In this document: piece after piece, positions 17,739-26,079 of the stretch
How the letters are laid out: each line of letters starts with the position of its first letter
Position numbering within the stretch: the first letter of the stretch is position 1
Assembly: GCF_001425055.1 (NCBI RefSeq)
Contig: NZ_LMDK01000020.1
Coordinates: forward strand, 281,001 to 345,000
Direction: 5' to 3'
Source: Pelomonas sp. Root1237
GTDB taxonomy: Bacteria; Pseudomonadota; Gammaproteobacteria; Burkholderiales; Burkholderiaceae_C
DNA: 64,000 nucleotides
The notes under the pieces: generated by a model
The model's database searches: none
Told to the model about the DNA's origin: nothing
The model's input: only the letters and a program-made list of their open reading frames with translations
Made by a program: the position numbers and the translations under genes

Positions 17739-18868
17739 AGAAGCTCAAGGTGCTGACCGTCGTTGGCACGCGCCCCGAGATCATCCGACTGTCGCGCGTC
17801 ATGGCCGCGCTGGACGAACACTGCGACCACATCCTCGTCCACACGGGCCAGAACTACGACTACGAGCTCAACCAGGTCTTCTTCGACGACCTCGGCGTGC
17901 GCAAGCCCGCACACTTCCTGAACGCGGCCCAGGGCGGCGCGGCGCAGACCATCGGCAACATCATCGGGGGCATCGACACGGTGCTGGAGGCGGAGCAACC
18001 CGAGGCGATGCTGGTGCTCGGCGACACCAACTCCTGCCTGGCCGTCATTGCGGCCAAGCGCCGCAAGATCCCGATCTTCCACATGGAAGCCGGCAACCGC
18101 TGCTTCGACATGCGCGTGCCGGAGGAGACCAACCGCCGCATCGTCGACCACACGGCCGACATCAACCTCACCTACAGCACGATCGCCCGCGACTACCTGC
18201 TGCGCGAGGGCCTGCCGCCCGACCAGATCATCAAGACCGGCAGCCCGATGTTCGAGGTGCTGAACCATTACCGCGACGGCATCGCAGCGTCGGACGTGCT
18301 GAGCCGCCTCAGCCTCGATGAGCAGCGCTATTTCGTCGTCAGCGCCCACCGCGAAGAGAACATCGAATCGCCGCGCACCTTCGGCAAGCTCGTCGGCATC
18401 TTGAACGCGGTCGCCGAGGACCATGGCCTGCCCGTCATCGTGTCCACCCACCCGCGGACGCAAAAGCGCATCGATGCAGAGGGCGTCAAGTTCCACGCCG
18501 GCGTGCGGTTGATGAAGCCGCTGGGCTTTCTGGACTACGTGCGGCTGCAATCCTCGGCCATGGCCGTGCTGTCCGACAGCGGCACGATCAACGAGGAGTC
18601 GTCGATCCTCAACTTCCCCGCGCTGAACCTGCGCGAGGCCCACGAGCGCCCCGAAGGCATGGAGGAAGGCGCCGTCATGATGACCGGGCTGTCGGTGGAG
18701 CGAGTACGCCAGGGCCTGGCCGTGCTGGCATCCCAGGCTCGCGGCGAACAGCGCAGCCTGCGCCTGGTGGCCGACTACAGCATGCCCAACGTCTCCGCCA
18801 AGGTCGTGCGCATCATTCACAGCTACACCGACTATGTGAAGCGCGTGGTCTGGCGCCAGTACGACTGA
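17735..18868 (+). CDS. fnlC: UDP-HexNAc 2-epimerase making UDP-L-FucNAc (FnlC/WbjD/CapG)
   Basis: WecB/NeuC-type non-hydrolysing 2-epimerase, 377 residues, catalysing the last step from UDP-L-PneNAc/TalNAc to UDP-L-FucNAc. Family motifs are VVGTRPEIIRLSRV at about 8-21, HTGQNYDYELN, HMEAGNRCFDMRVPEETNRR (about 114-133) and SDSGTINEESSILNFPAL (about 284-301). These match the FucNAc branch more than WecB itself. ATGA overlap with fnlB. Cytoplasmic. As the only 2-epimerase here, it could in principle also serve the uronic-acid branch (WbpI role), but that is speculation. Confidence 0.9.
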   Translation: MKKLKVLTVVGTRPEIIRLSRVMAALDEHCDHILVHTGQNYDYELNQVFFDDLGVRKPAHFLNAAQGGAAQTIGNIIGGIDTVLEAEQPEAMLVLGDTNSCLAVIAAKRRKIPIFHMEAGNRCFDMRVPEETNRRIVDHTADINLTYSTIARDYLLREGLPPDQIIKTGSPMFEVLNHYRDGIAASDVLSRLSLDEQRYFVVSAHREENIESPRTFGKLVGILNAVAEDHGLPVIVSTHPRTQKRIDAEGVKFHAGVRLMKPLGFLDYVRLQSSAMAVLSDSGTINEESSILNFPALNLREAHERPEGMEEGAVMMTGLSVERVRQGLAVLASQARGEQRSLRLVADYSMPNVSAKVVRIIHSYTDYVKRVVWRQYD

Positions 18869-18870
18869 GG

Positions 18871-20112
18871 ATGCGCGTTCTCGTCGTCAGCCAGTACTTC
18901 TGGCCCGAAGCCTTTCGCGTCAACGAAATCGTCTCCGAGCTGCGTGCACGCGGCCATGAAGTGACCGTGCTGACCGGCCGGCCCAACTACCCCGGCGGCC
19001 AGGTCTTCGACGATTACGCGGCGGACCCGGCGGCGTTTGCCGAGTACCACGGCGCCGAGGTCATTCGCCTGCCCCTGCGGCCCCGCGGCAAGGGCTCGAT
19101 CCGCCTGTTGCTGAATTACTGGAGCTTCGTCTTCTGGGGCTGCCTGCTGGGGCCGTGGAGGTTGCGTGGGCGTCGCTTCGACGCGATCTTCTGCTTCGAG
19201 ACCTCGCCCATCACCTCGGCCCTGCCGGCCGTGCTGCTGCGCCGCATCAAGCGGGCCCCCCTGCTGCTGTGGGTGCTGGACCTGTGGCCCGACACCTTGT
19301 CGGCTGTCGGCATGGTGCGCTCGCCGCGGATGCTGGACTGGGTGGGTGGGCTGGTCGCCTTCATCTACAAGCGCTGTGACCTGATCCTGGGCCAGTCGCG
19401 CTCCTTCTTCGCACCAATCGAGCGTTGGTCGCGCGCACCTGAGAAGACGCGCTACTTCCCCCAGTGGGCGGAGGAGGCCTTCGACCGTGATCTGGCCGAA
19501 GTGGAGACCGCCACCGAACTGGCGCCGCACCGCGGCGCATTCAAGGTCATGTTCGCCGGCAATATCGGCGACGCGCAGGATTTCCCGGCCATCCTCGCGG
19601 CCGCCGAGACGATGCGGGAGCGCAGGGATGTCCACTGGCTGGTCGTTGGCGACGGCCGTGCGGCCGAGTGGGTGCGGGACGAGATCGCAAGGCGCCAGCT
19701 GGGCGACACCGTCTTCATGCTCGGCCGGCATCCGCTTGAGCGCATGCCCTCGTTCTTCAAGGGTGCCGATGCGCTGCTCGTGTCGCTCAAGGCCGAGCCC
19801 ATCTTCGCCATGACCATTCCTGGCAAGGTCTCCGCCTACCTGTCGGCCGGCAAGCCGCTGCTGGCGATGCTCGATGGCGAGGGCGCCAAGGTGGTGGAGG
19901 AAGCAGGCGCTGGGCTGACCTGCCCTGCCAGCGACAGCGCCGCACTGGCCCATCAGGTGAGCCTGCTGGCCAGCATGTCCGAGCTGGAGCGTCTCGCCAT
20001 GGGCTTGAAGGCGCGGGCGTATTGCCGCTCCCAGTTCCACCGCGACACGCTGATTGGCCAGCTCGAACAATGGCTGCAGGAGGCGAGCCAGGGCTTTCGC
20101 AAACAGCGATGA
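18871..20112 (+). CDS. wbuB: Glycosyltransferase WbuB-like (probable L-FucNAc transferase)
   Basis: GT-B family-4 glycosyltransferase of 413 residues. Its N-terminus VLVVSQYFWPEAFRVNEIVSEL (about 3-24) followed by TGRPNYPGGQVFDDY and the central LLLWVLDLWPDTLSAVGMV (about 131-149) are the signature of WbuB-type enzymes. These lie next to fnlABC in E. coli O26 and transfer L-FucNAc. The gene follows fnlC by two bases, the same order. C-terminal motifs VMFAGNIGDAQDF and IPGKVSAYLSAGKPLLAML support the GT4 fold. The stop overlaps the following transferase (ATGA). Confidence 0.83.
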   Translation: MRVLVVSQYFWPEAFRVNEIVSELRARGHEVTVLTGRPNYPGGQVFDDYAADPAAFAEYHGAEVIRLPLRPRGKGSIRLLLNYWSFVFWGCLLGPWRLRGRRFDAIFCFETSPITSALPAVLLRRIKRAPLLLWVLDLWPDTLSAVGMVRSPRMLDWVGGLVAFIYKRCDLILGQSRSFFAPIERWSRAPEKTRYFPQWAEEAFDRDLAEVETATELAPHRGAFKVMFAGNIGDAQDFPAILAAAETMRERRDVHWLVVGDGRAAEWVRDEIARRQLGDTVFMLGRHPLERMPSFFKGADALLVSLKAEPIFAMTIPGKVSAYLSAGKPLLAMLDGEGAKVVEEAGAGLTCPASDSAALAHQVSLLASMSELERLAMGLKARAYCRSQFHRDTLIGQLEQWLQEASQGFRKQR

Positions 20113-21260
20113 GCAGACCGCGCGTCCTGGTGCTCAACCCTCACTTCCTGCCCGGCAGCAAGGGGGGCGGTTCGGTGACGGCGGTGGTGAGCCTCGTCGC
20201 GCACCTGAAGGACGACTTCGACTTCGTCGTTGCCGCCAGCGCGCACGACCTGCACACCGCCGAGCCCTATTCCGCCGCGGCCTGCCTTGAGGCACAGAAA
20301 AAAGCCGGCGTCGCGTTGCACCATCTGCCGCGCGGCCTTGCCGGCCTCAGGTCGATGCAAAAGCTGCTGAGCCAGCCGTGGGATCTGGTCTACCTGAACA
20401 GCTTCCTGTCGCCGGTATTCACGGCCCTGCCGCTGCTGCTGCGACGGCTGCGCCGGCTCGATCTGCCCGTGCTTCTTGCGCCCCGAGGCGAGCTCATGAG
20501 TGGCGCGCTGATGCAGCGCCGAGCAAAGAAGCTGCTCTACCTGCGGCTGCTGCGAGGGCTGGGCATGTTCCGAGGGCTGCAGTTCCATGCCACCAGCGAG
20601 ACAGAGCGGCAAGGACTGCGCGACTTCGGCTTCGCTGCTGTCCACCTCGTCGCCGACCTCCCGCCGCGGGCGCAGGCATTGCCGACACCACGCTGTGCTG
20701 ACGAATCAGCGCCCTTGAAGGTCGTTTTTCTCTCGCGCATCGAGGCCAAGAAGAACCTGTTGTTCGCGCTGGAAGCGCTGGCCAAGGTCACGGCGCCCGT
20801 GTCCCTGGACATCGTCGGGCCTATCGGCAATGAAGCCTATTGGGACGCCTGTCGCGAGGCGACGACGCGCCTGCCCGACTGGGTGCACACCCGCTATCTC
20901 GGCCCGGTCGACCCCGAACAGGTCGTCGCCACGTTGGCGCACTACGAGTTGTTCCTGTTTCCGACCCGGGCAGAGAACAACGGCTATGTGATCCATGAGG
21001 CGCTGCTGGCGGGCTGCTCCCTGCTGATCAGCGATCAAACCCCATGGCGACATCTTGCTGCGGCCGGTGTTGGCGCCGATCTGCCGCTGCAGGTCTCGCA
21101 ATTCGCACAAGCCGTGGACGCGTTTGCCGCCCTGCCTGCTGGTGAACGGCTTGCGCAGCGCCAGCGCGCTCAAGGCTACGGCGCAGCCAGGCTCAATGCC
21201 GAGGCCGACATCGCCGCGATGCGGACGCTGCTCACGCAGGCGGCGTCAGGGCATCGCTAG
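20109..21260 (+). CDS. Glycosyltransferase family 4
   Basis: GT-B glycosyltransferase, 383 residues, last gene of the plus-strand operon. N-terminus RVLVLNPHFLPGSKGGGSVTAV carries the Gly-rich loop; APRGELMSGALMQRRAKKLLYL (about 121-142) is typical of GT4 proteins with PRG motif, and VVFLSRIEAKKNLLFALEAL (about 204-223) opens the donor domain. The E-x7-E region is PTRAENNGYVIHEALLAGC. ATG overlaps the wbuB stop. Its end overlaps the 3' end of the convergent acyltransferase by 29 bases (21232-21260), with no visible hairpin terminator between them. Confidence 0.83.
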   Translation: MSRPRVLVLNPHFLPGSKGGGSVTAVVSLVAHLKDDFDFVVAASAHDLHTAEPYSAAACLEAQKKAGVALHHLPRGLAGLRSMQKLLSQPWDLVYLNSFLSPVFTALPLLLRRLRRLDLPVLLAPRGELMSGALMQRRAKKLLYLRLLRGLGMFRGLQFHATSETERQGLRDFGFAAVHLVADLPPRAQALPTPRCADESAPLKVVFLSRIEAKKNLLFALEALAKVTAPVSLDIVGPIGNEAYWDACREATTRLPDWVHTRYLGPVDPEQVVATLAHYELFLFPTRAENNGYVIHEALLAGCSLLISDQTPWRHLAAAGVGADLPLQVSQFAQAVDAFAALPAGERLAQRQRAQGYGAARLNAEADIAAMRTLLTQAASGHR

Positions 21261-22194
21261 TGCCCGCCTTGTTCAACCTGCCCAGCAAGGGTTTCTCGAC
21301 CCATAGGTGCAGCCAGACCCCCGCCAGCACCGCACCCGACAGCATCACGGGGTAGAGCACCCAACCCCAGGTTTGGCCACGAAGGCCAACCCACATGGCG
21401 GCCTTGCATGCCGCGCTGATGAAGGGGTAGTGAACCAGGTAGATGCAGTAGGAAGCGTCGCCCAGCAGTTGCAGTGCGGGATGTCGACCGAACACGTGGC
21501 CGGCGCGCTCCGCGCTGACGAGGCCCAGCACCAGAATCGCCGCGCCGATGCCGAGCCAGAGCGTGGGTTTCAGGCCCGTGGTGACGTCGTACACACAGGC
21601 GCCCACGAATACCGCCGCACCCAGCAGCGCCACCGTCCGCCCAGGCAGGGCCAGCCGCCGCTGATCGATGACGGCGCACAGCGCACCGGCGAGAAAGAGC
21701 GCCAGATAGACGGTGCCGTCGGGCCAGCAGAACAGCGCGGCGGCGAGCGCGGCCAAGCCCAGGGCGGGATGAAGAATCAGCGCAGCGAACAGCCCGTAGA
21801 ACACCACCTCCCACTGCAGCGACCAGGCCACCGAAATGACCGGCGCTGATTCCGCCGGCACCAGCAGCAGGGCCCGCACGAGTTCAACAGCCGACAGGTT
21901 GACGATGCCATGGGCGCCGGCATAGGCCGCCAGGAAGACGATCCAGTAGATGGGGTAGATCCTGGCGAAACGCTTCCACAGGAATCGCCCGATACGCCGG
22001 GGCTGATGGATATCGCGGCGATGCGCCGACGTGATGATGAAGCCGCTCAGCACGAAGAAGAACTCGACGCCGGCATGCCCGAACGGCGCCAGGAACGCGC
22101 TCACGCCGAAGTAGTGCTGGATGGCCAGGCCGAGGTGAAAGCACAGCACCATCAGTGCCGCAATGGCCCGGCCAGCCTGCAGGGACTGCAGCAT
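21232..22194 (-). CDS. Acyltransferase 3 family membrane protein (OafA/NodX-like)
   Basis: Integral membrane acyltransferase of 320 residues with about ten helices that would acetylate a sugar of the surface glycan. The N-terminal LQSLQAGRAIAALMVLCFHLG (2-22) holds the conserved Arg and His of this family, and GVEFFFVLSGFIITSAHRR (about 42-60) is its second hallmark. Shorter than OafA, without the extra SGNH domain. It is convergent with the plus-strand operon, which it overlaps by 29 bases, and 7 bases downstream of the RmlD-like gene, so it probably shares a transcript with the minus-strand genes up to 25758. Confidence 0.87.
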   Translation of the reverse strand: MLQSLQAGRAIAALMVLCFHLGLAIQHYFGVSAFLAPFGHAGVEFFFVLSGFIITSAHRRDIHQPRRIGRFLWKRFARIYPIYWIVFLAAYAGAHGIVNLSAVELVRALLLVPAESAPVISVAWSLQWEVVFYGLFAALILHPALGLAALAAALFCWPDGTVYLALFLAGALCAVIDQRRLALPGRTVALLGAAVFVGACVYDVTTGLKPTLWLGIGAAILVLGLVSAERAGHVFGRHPALQLLGDASYCIYLVHYPFISAACKAAMWVGLRGQTWGWVLYPVMLSGAVLAGVWLHLWVEKPLLGRLNKAGTSDALTPPA

Positions 22195-22201
22195 CTGGCC
22201 G

Positions 22202-23074
22202 TCAGCCGAACATGTGCATTCGGGTCACCATCTCGTGCCAGTCGGGCGAGCGGTAGCCGGTGGCGGCCTCGAAACGACCGGCGTTCAAGGACCTGTCCAG
22301 GACGGGAAGCGGTTCGGCGTTGATCGTGTTGCCGCGGTCGTAGACGCGAGCCACCATCTGCAGCAGCTCGTACTTGCTGATGGCCGGCCCGGCCACATGG
22401 TAGATACCGCGCAGCTCCGGGTTGGGCAGCACGAACTCCTGGATGACGCGGGCGAGTTCGACCGTCGGCAGCGCCGAGAAGATGGCGTTGCTGAAGCCAG
22501 ACACCGTACCGGACTGGGCCAGAAACCACCCCAGCAGCGCATGCGAGGTGTGGAGCTCATGGCCAATGATGGACGTCCGCAGCGTGACGGCGTTCTCATA
22601 ATCCACCTCGCCCATGAGCTTGCTGCGACCGTAGAGGTCGGCGGCGTCCGGGACGTCCGACTCGGCGTAGTTGCCGGCGGCGCCCGAGAACACGCAGTCC
22701 GTGCTGATGTGGACGAGTCGTGCGCCGTGATCCTGCGCGAGCCGGGTGAGGCGATGAGGAAGCAATGCGTTGATCGGAATCGTCAGCGCGGGCGCATCGG
22801 CGCCGGCCAACTGCTTGACGATGCCGATGCAGTTGATGATGACGTCCGGACGCGCTTCGGCCAACAGCCGCCGCATCGCGGACAGGTCGCCGGCATCTTC
22901 GCAAGCAATGAACGATGCGGACGGCGCGCGCGCCCTCAGGCCCTCGACCGTTTCGACACGCCGCACAGCGCCGACGACGGCATAGGACGGGTCTTGCGAG
23001 AACCAGCGCAGCACGGCGTTGCCCAGCATGCCATTGGCGCCGAGAACCAGGAGTCGCTTGGGGGAATGCGTCAT
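22202..23074 (-). CDS. RmlD-like NDP-4-keto-6-deoxy sugar reductase
   Basis: SDR-family reductase of the RmlD substrate-binding class, 290 residues. The nucleotide-binding motif LLVLGANGMLGNAVLRWF is at about 8-25, VIINCIGIVKQL at about 75-86, ISTDCVFSG at about 118-126 and the catalytic YGRSK at about 142-146. RmlD-type reductases of this form (WbvR/QnlB-like) act on FnlA-type 4-keto sugars to give UDP-L-RhaNAc, later L-QuiNAc. That would add a second product to the FucNAc pathway in this locus; dTDP-rhamnose synthesis is less likely, because rmlABC are absent. It starts 13 bases after the GT2 gene and is read in the same direction. Confidence 0.82.
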   Translation of the reverse strand: MTHSPKRLLVLGANGMLGNAVLRWFSQDPSYAVVGAVRRVETVEGLRARAPSASFIACEDAGDLSAMRRLLAEARPDVIINCIGIVKQLAGADAPALTIPINALLPHRLTRLAQDHGARLVHISTDCVFSGAAGNYAESDVPDAADLYGRSKLMGEVDYENAVTLRTSIIGHELHTSHALLGWFLAQSGTVSGFSNAIFSALPTVELARVIQEFVLPNPELRGIYHVAGPAISKYELLQMVARVYDRGNTINAEPLPVLDRSLNAGRFEAATGYRSPDWHEMVTRMHMFG

Positions 23075-23087
23075 AAGCAGGATGCCT

Positions 23088-24293
23088 TCAAACCACCAGA
23101 CCGCGCACAGCCGTTTCCCAGTCGAGCTTCATCTCGACGAGGCGGGCAGCCAGGCGGGGTGGGGCCTCGGCCACGGTCGCGAGGCCATCGACGAACGGGC
23201 GCCCACCGGCGGCCGTCGGGCGCATGGCCCGAGCCAGGACATAGCGGATGCGCGCCTGTCTCAGCGTCCTTCGCTCGCGAGCGACCGCGGCCTGCAAACC
23301 CGGCAACGGCGTGCCCAGCATTTCGGCAGCTTCTGACGTCGCCTGCGCGATCTCCGATTTGAACTCCGGGTGACGCATGCTGCACGTGCCCAGCAATCGC
23401 ACGAAGTTGAACTCGGTCAGGGTCGAGGGTGCCAGGTGCTTCAAGGTTTCGAGGGCGGCGTGCGCCCAGACGGTTTCCACCGAAAAGAACTTGGGCACCC
23501 CCGGGCTCCAGCCCGAGGCGACAAAGCTGCTGGTCTGCGACTCGGCGCTGAGTTGGCCCTTGTGGGTGTTCATCGCACTGCGCCCGGTATTGCTGCCGCC
23601 GGAGGCGCCCGGGATGGACAAGGGGAAGTCAACGACCAGGAATCGATCGGCACAGGCCGCCAGGCCCACGGCGCCGGAGACGTCGGGGCTCGAACCATGG
23701 AAGTACTGCCCTGAACGCTCGCGAATGCGTTCCATCAGCGTGCGGCGAACGACGCCGTGATAGATCTTGGGCAGGCCGTCCGTGCCCTGCGCGGCTTCGC
23801 GCAAAGCCAGGGCCAGCGCCTCGGAAGCCAGGCAAACCTTGCCACCGCCCATCTGCTTGGCGAAATACAGCCTGGAGGCGTGCCTGGCGCCGAAATGGCG
23901 TGAGCGGAAGTCCGGCCAGACATAGTTGGCCACCACATTGGGCGCGATCAGGTCGACGCGCTTTTGATGAGCCCACTGCGTCGCATCAAGCAGCGCACGG
24001 GAAATGGTGTCGTCATCCCCGATCAGGCACAGGTATTCGCCCTTGCTGGCTGCGACGGCGGCGTTGTGGTTGCCGGTCATGTCCAGCTTCTGCGCAGGCC
24101 TGAAATAGTTCAGGCGCGGGTCACGGCCCCGCGGGTGTTCCGCCACCCAGCGCGCCAGTTCGCCGTCGGTGCTGGTGTCGCTGACCACCAGTTCGAGTCT
24201 CTCGTCGCCCTGGCTGAGCACCGACTCGATCGCATGCATTGCGTAGCGGGCACGATTGTGCGTGGGTATCACAACAGACAAAAGCGGCGGCAT
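23088..24293 (-). CDS. Glycosyltransferase family 2
   Basis: GT-A fold glycosyltransferase of 401 residues. The N-terminus PLLSVVIPTHNRARYAMHAIESVLSQ is the usual GT2 opening. LVVSDTSTDGELARWV follows, and the D-x-D-like metal site is YLCLIGDDDTISRALL (about 95-110). After about residue 230 comes an extra region rich in Ser/Gly then helices, with no domain I recognise. I use the ATG at 24293; the upstream start at 24350 would overlap the flippase tail. Same strand as the flippase and the RmlD-like gene, so it may add a residue to a second glycan. Specificity unknown. Confidence 0.83.
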   Translation of the reverse strand: MPPLLSVVIPTHNRARYAMHAIESVLSQGDERLELVVSDTSTDGELARWVAEHPRGRDPRLNYFRPAQKLDMTGNHNAAVAASKGEYLCLIGDDDTISRALLDATQWAHQKRVDLIAPNVVANYVWPDFRSRHFGARHASRLYFAKQMGGGKVCLASEALALALREAAQGTDGLPKIYHGVVRRTLMERIRERSGQYFHGSSPDVSGAVGLAACADRFLVVDFPLSIPGASGGSNTGRSAMNTHKGQLSAESQTSSFVASGWSPGVPKFFSVETVWAHAALETLKHLAPSTLTEFNFVRLLGTCSMRHPEFKSEIAQATSEAAEMLGTPLPGLQAAVARERRTLRQARIRYVLARAMRPTAAGGRPFVDGLATVAEAPPRLAARLVEMKLDWETAVRGLVV

Positions 24294-24300
24294 GGGGTCG

Positions 24301-25758
24301 TCAGAGCGGATCAAGGCTGGGCATTGTCTTAGATCGCTGCCGCAGGGCATGCACGGCGCCGATCACGCAAAGCACGCTCACCAGCAGCCAGGCAGATATC
24401 CGCAGCGCCGAGTTGGGTAGCAGCAGCCCCACGAAACCGAAGGGGGTCAGCATCAGCAGGGCGAGCGCCCGCCTGTCGAACAGCCGCCCGCCTCCGTGCA
24501 ATGGCAGGCGCTGCGCCGCCACGACCAGCAACACGGCATCGAGCACCACGCGCGCCAGCCAGACCCAGGCCGCGGCCTCAATGCCCAGATGAGACGCAGC
24601 CCAGGCCAGCGCCACGAGGAACAAAGGCAGTTCGAGGAGATGAAGCTTGGCCGTCGTCGCGGCCTGCCCGGCGCTTTGCAAGGCGGTGTAGGGCAGTTGG
24701 GCCAACCCGGTCACGAACATGCCGAGCGAGAAGATCAGCAGGCAGCCCTGGGCCTCGGTCGCAAACGCGGCACCAAGCCAGATCGACAGCAACGGCCCGG
24801 CAAAGGTGGCCAGACCCAAGGTGATGGGCAGCAGGACCAGACTCAGGCCGAGCACTGCCTGCCTGCACAGGCGCGCGGCGTCCTGCTCGCGCTGCGCGAT
24901 CTGCGCCGCCAGCGCCGGGAACAGCACCGCCGTCAGTGCGCCGGGCAGGATCCAGAGCTTCATCACCAGCTCCTGCGGCGTGGCGTAGTAGGCGAGGGTC
25001 GCCACCGGTACGAACAGGCCGACGATGAAGCGGTCCGCATAGCCCATCAGAGGGCCCAGCACGTTGCTGACCAGCAGCCATTGGCTGGAGCGCCACAGCG
25101 AGCCCAGCAGATCGCGCCGCCATGCGATTCGACCCCGCAGTTGAGGCAACGCCTGCCAGGCGGCAGCGCCGTGGGCCACGGCGCCCAGCAACCGCCCGAT
25201 CGTGAGCACGGCGGCAATCGCTGTCAGGTCAGGGCCGCACACGTACAGAGCAACGACGGGAGCGGCAAAGGTCCAGACACCCATGGGCAATCGAATGCCA
25301 TTGACCAGGCCGAAAGCGCCGCGTGCCTCCAGCATGCCGCGCAATCCAGCCGTCAGGATCACCAGAGGCAGGGCCAAGGCCATCCATCGCAGGCTGGCCT
25401 GCGCCTCGCCGGTGTCGGGCAAATCGTGCAGGCTGCCCACGAGCCAGGGCGCCAACAGGTAGAGCGCCAATCCGGCCGCCAGGCCGACGCCGCCCATCAG
25501 CATCAGCGCCGTGCCGCACAGCGGCCCCACCAGCGCGTCCTCGCCCTTCTCCAGCACGACGGCCAGGCGCAGCGTCAGCGCACGCGCCAAACCCAGATCG
25601 AAAAGGCCGAAATAGCTGACCAGCGCCCAGATCAGTGTCAGCAACCCGAAACGCGCCGTGCCCAACCCCGCCAGCAGGACGGGAATCGCAAACAAGGCCA
25701 CCAGCAGCGGGGCACCAAGTCCGATCAGGTTCAGCAGGGAATGTCGGACGATTCTCAA
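24301..25758 (-). CDS. Polysaccharide flippase (Wzx/MVF superfamily), second copy
   Basis: About 485-residue membrane protein with 12-14 hydrophobic segments, starting RIVRHSLLNLIGLGAPLLVALFAIPVLL and then LGTARFGLLTLIWALVSYF, the standard N-terminus of O-antigen/teichuronic flippases. No ATG is well placed; the most plausible start is the TTG at 25758, which puts the first helix at the N-terminus. A longer reading from a TTG at 25893 would run into the divergent small gene at 25876. It likely exports the product of the GT2/RmlD-like gene group. First of the minus-strand genes here, with its promoter in the 117-base gap to 25876. Confidence 0.83.
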   Translation of the reverse strand: MRIVRHSLLNLIGLGAPLLVALFAIPVLLAGLGTARFGLLTLIWALVSYFGLFDLGLARALTLRLAVVLEKGEDALVGPLCGTALMLMGGVGLAAGLALYLLAPWLVGSLHDLPDTGEAQASLRWMALALPLVILTAGLRGMLEARGAFGLVNGIRLPMGVWTFAAPVVALYVCGPDLTAIAAVLTIGRLLGAVAHGAAAWQALPQLRGRIAWRRDLLGSLWRSSQWLLVSNVLGPLMGYADRFIVGLFVPVATLAYYATPQELVMKLWILPGALTAVLFPALAAQIAQREQDAARLCRQAVLGLSLVLLPITLGLATFAGPLLSIWLGAAFATEAQGCLLIFSLGMFVTGLAQLPYTALQSAGQAATTAKLHLLELPLFLVALAWAASHLGIEAAAWVWLARVVLDAVLLVVAAQRLPLHGGGRLFDRRALALLMLTPFGFVGLLLPNSALRISAWLLVSVLCVIGAVHALRQRSKTMPSLDPL

Positions 25759-25875
25759 GGCGGGCCTCAGGGCGCGCGATTGTAGGTGGCGGGTCAGCGC
25801 TAACCGGTTCGGCGGGCGTCGCCTGATAACATGGGCGCCCTGCTCCAGGCCCGGGGCAACTCTCCCGATCCAGCC

Positions 25876-26079
25876 ATGTATTTCTGCCGCCAAGTGCTTC
25901 TGGTTGTGCTGCTATTGCTAGCAAGCATGGCACCGGCCTATGCCTATATCGACGGGGGCTCGGCCCACCTGATCATCCAGGGCCTGATTGCGGCGGCTGT
26001 CGGACTCGTCTACTACATCCGCAATCCTCGCGAGATCTGGCGCGCCCTCAAGCGGCGTTGGAATCGGGACCGCTCCTGA
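25876..26079 (+). CDS. Small secreted or membrane protein, first gene of modification trio
   Basis: A 67-residue protein with an N-terminal hydrophobic stretch (LLVVLLLLASMAPAYAYIDGGS) that looks like a signal peptide cut after AYA, then a second hydrophobic segment (HLIIQGLIAAAVGLVYYI) and a basic tail ending RRWNRDRS. Proteins of the form AYIDxGSG plus one helix commonly lie beside glycan-modifying membrane enzymes, but I do not know a function. I use the ATG at 25876; the 25831 start adds a polar stretch before the signal. The stop overlaps the next ATG by one base (TGATG), so it is almost surely co-translated with the methyltransferase. Confidence 0.72.
   Translation: MYFCRQVLLVVLLLLASMAPAYAYIDGGSAHLIIQGLIAAAVGLVYYIRNPREIWRALKRRWNRDRS

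Noticed and set aside
24496..25785. 429-residue plus-strand open frame rich in Gln and Arg
   Set aside because: Antisense of the second flippase; a shadow of high GC.
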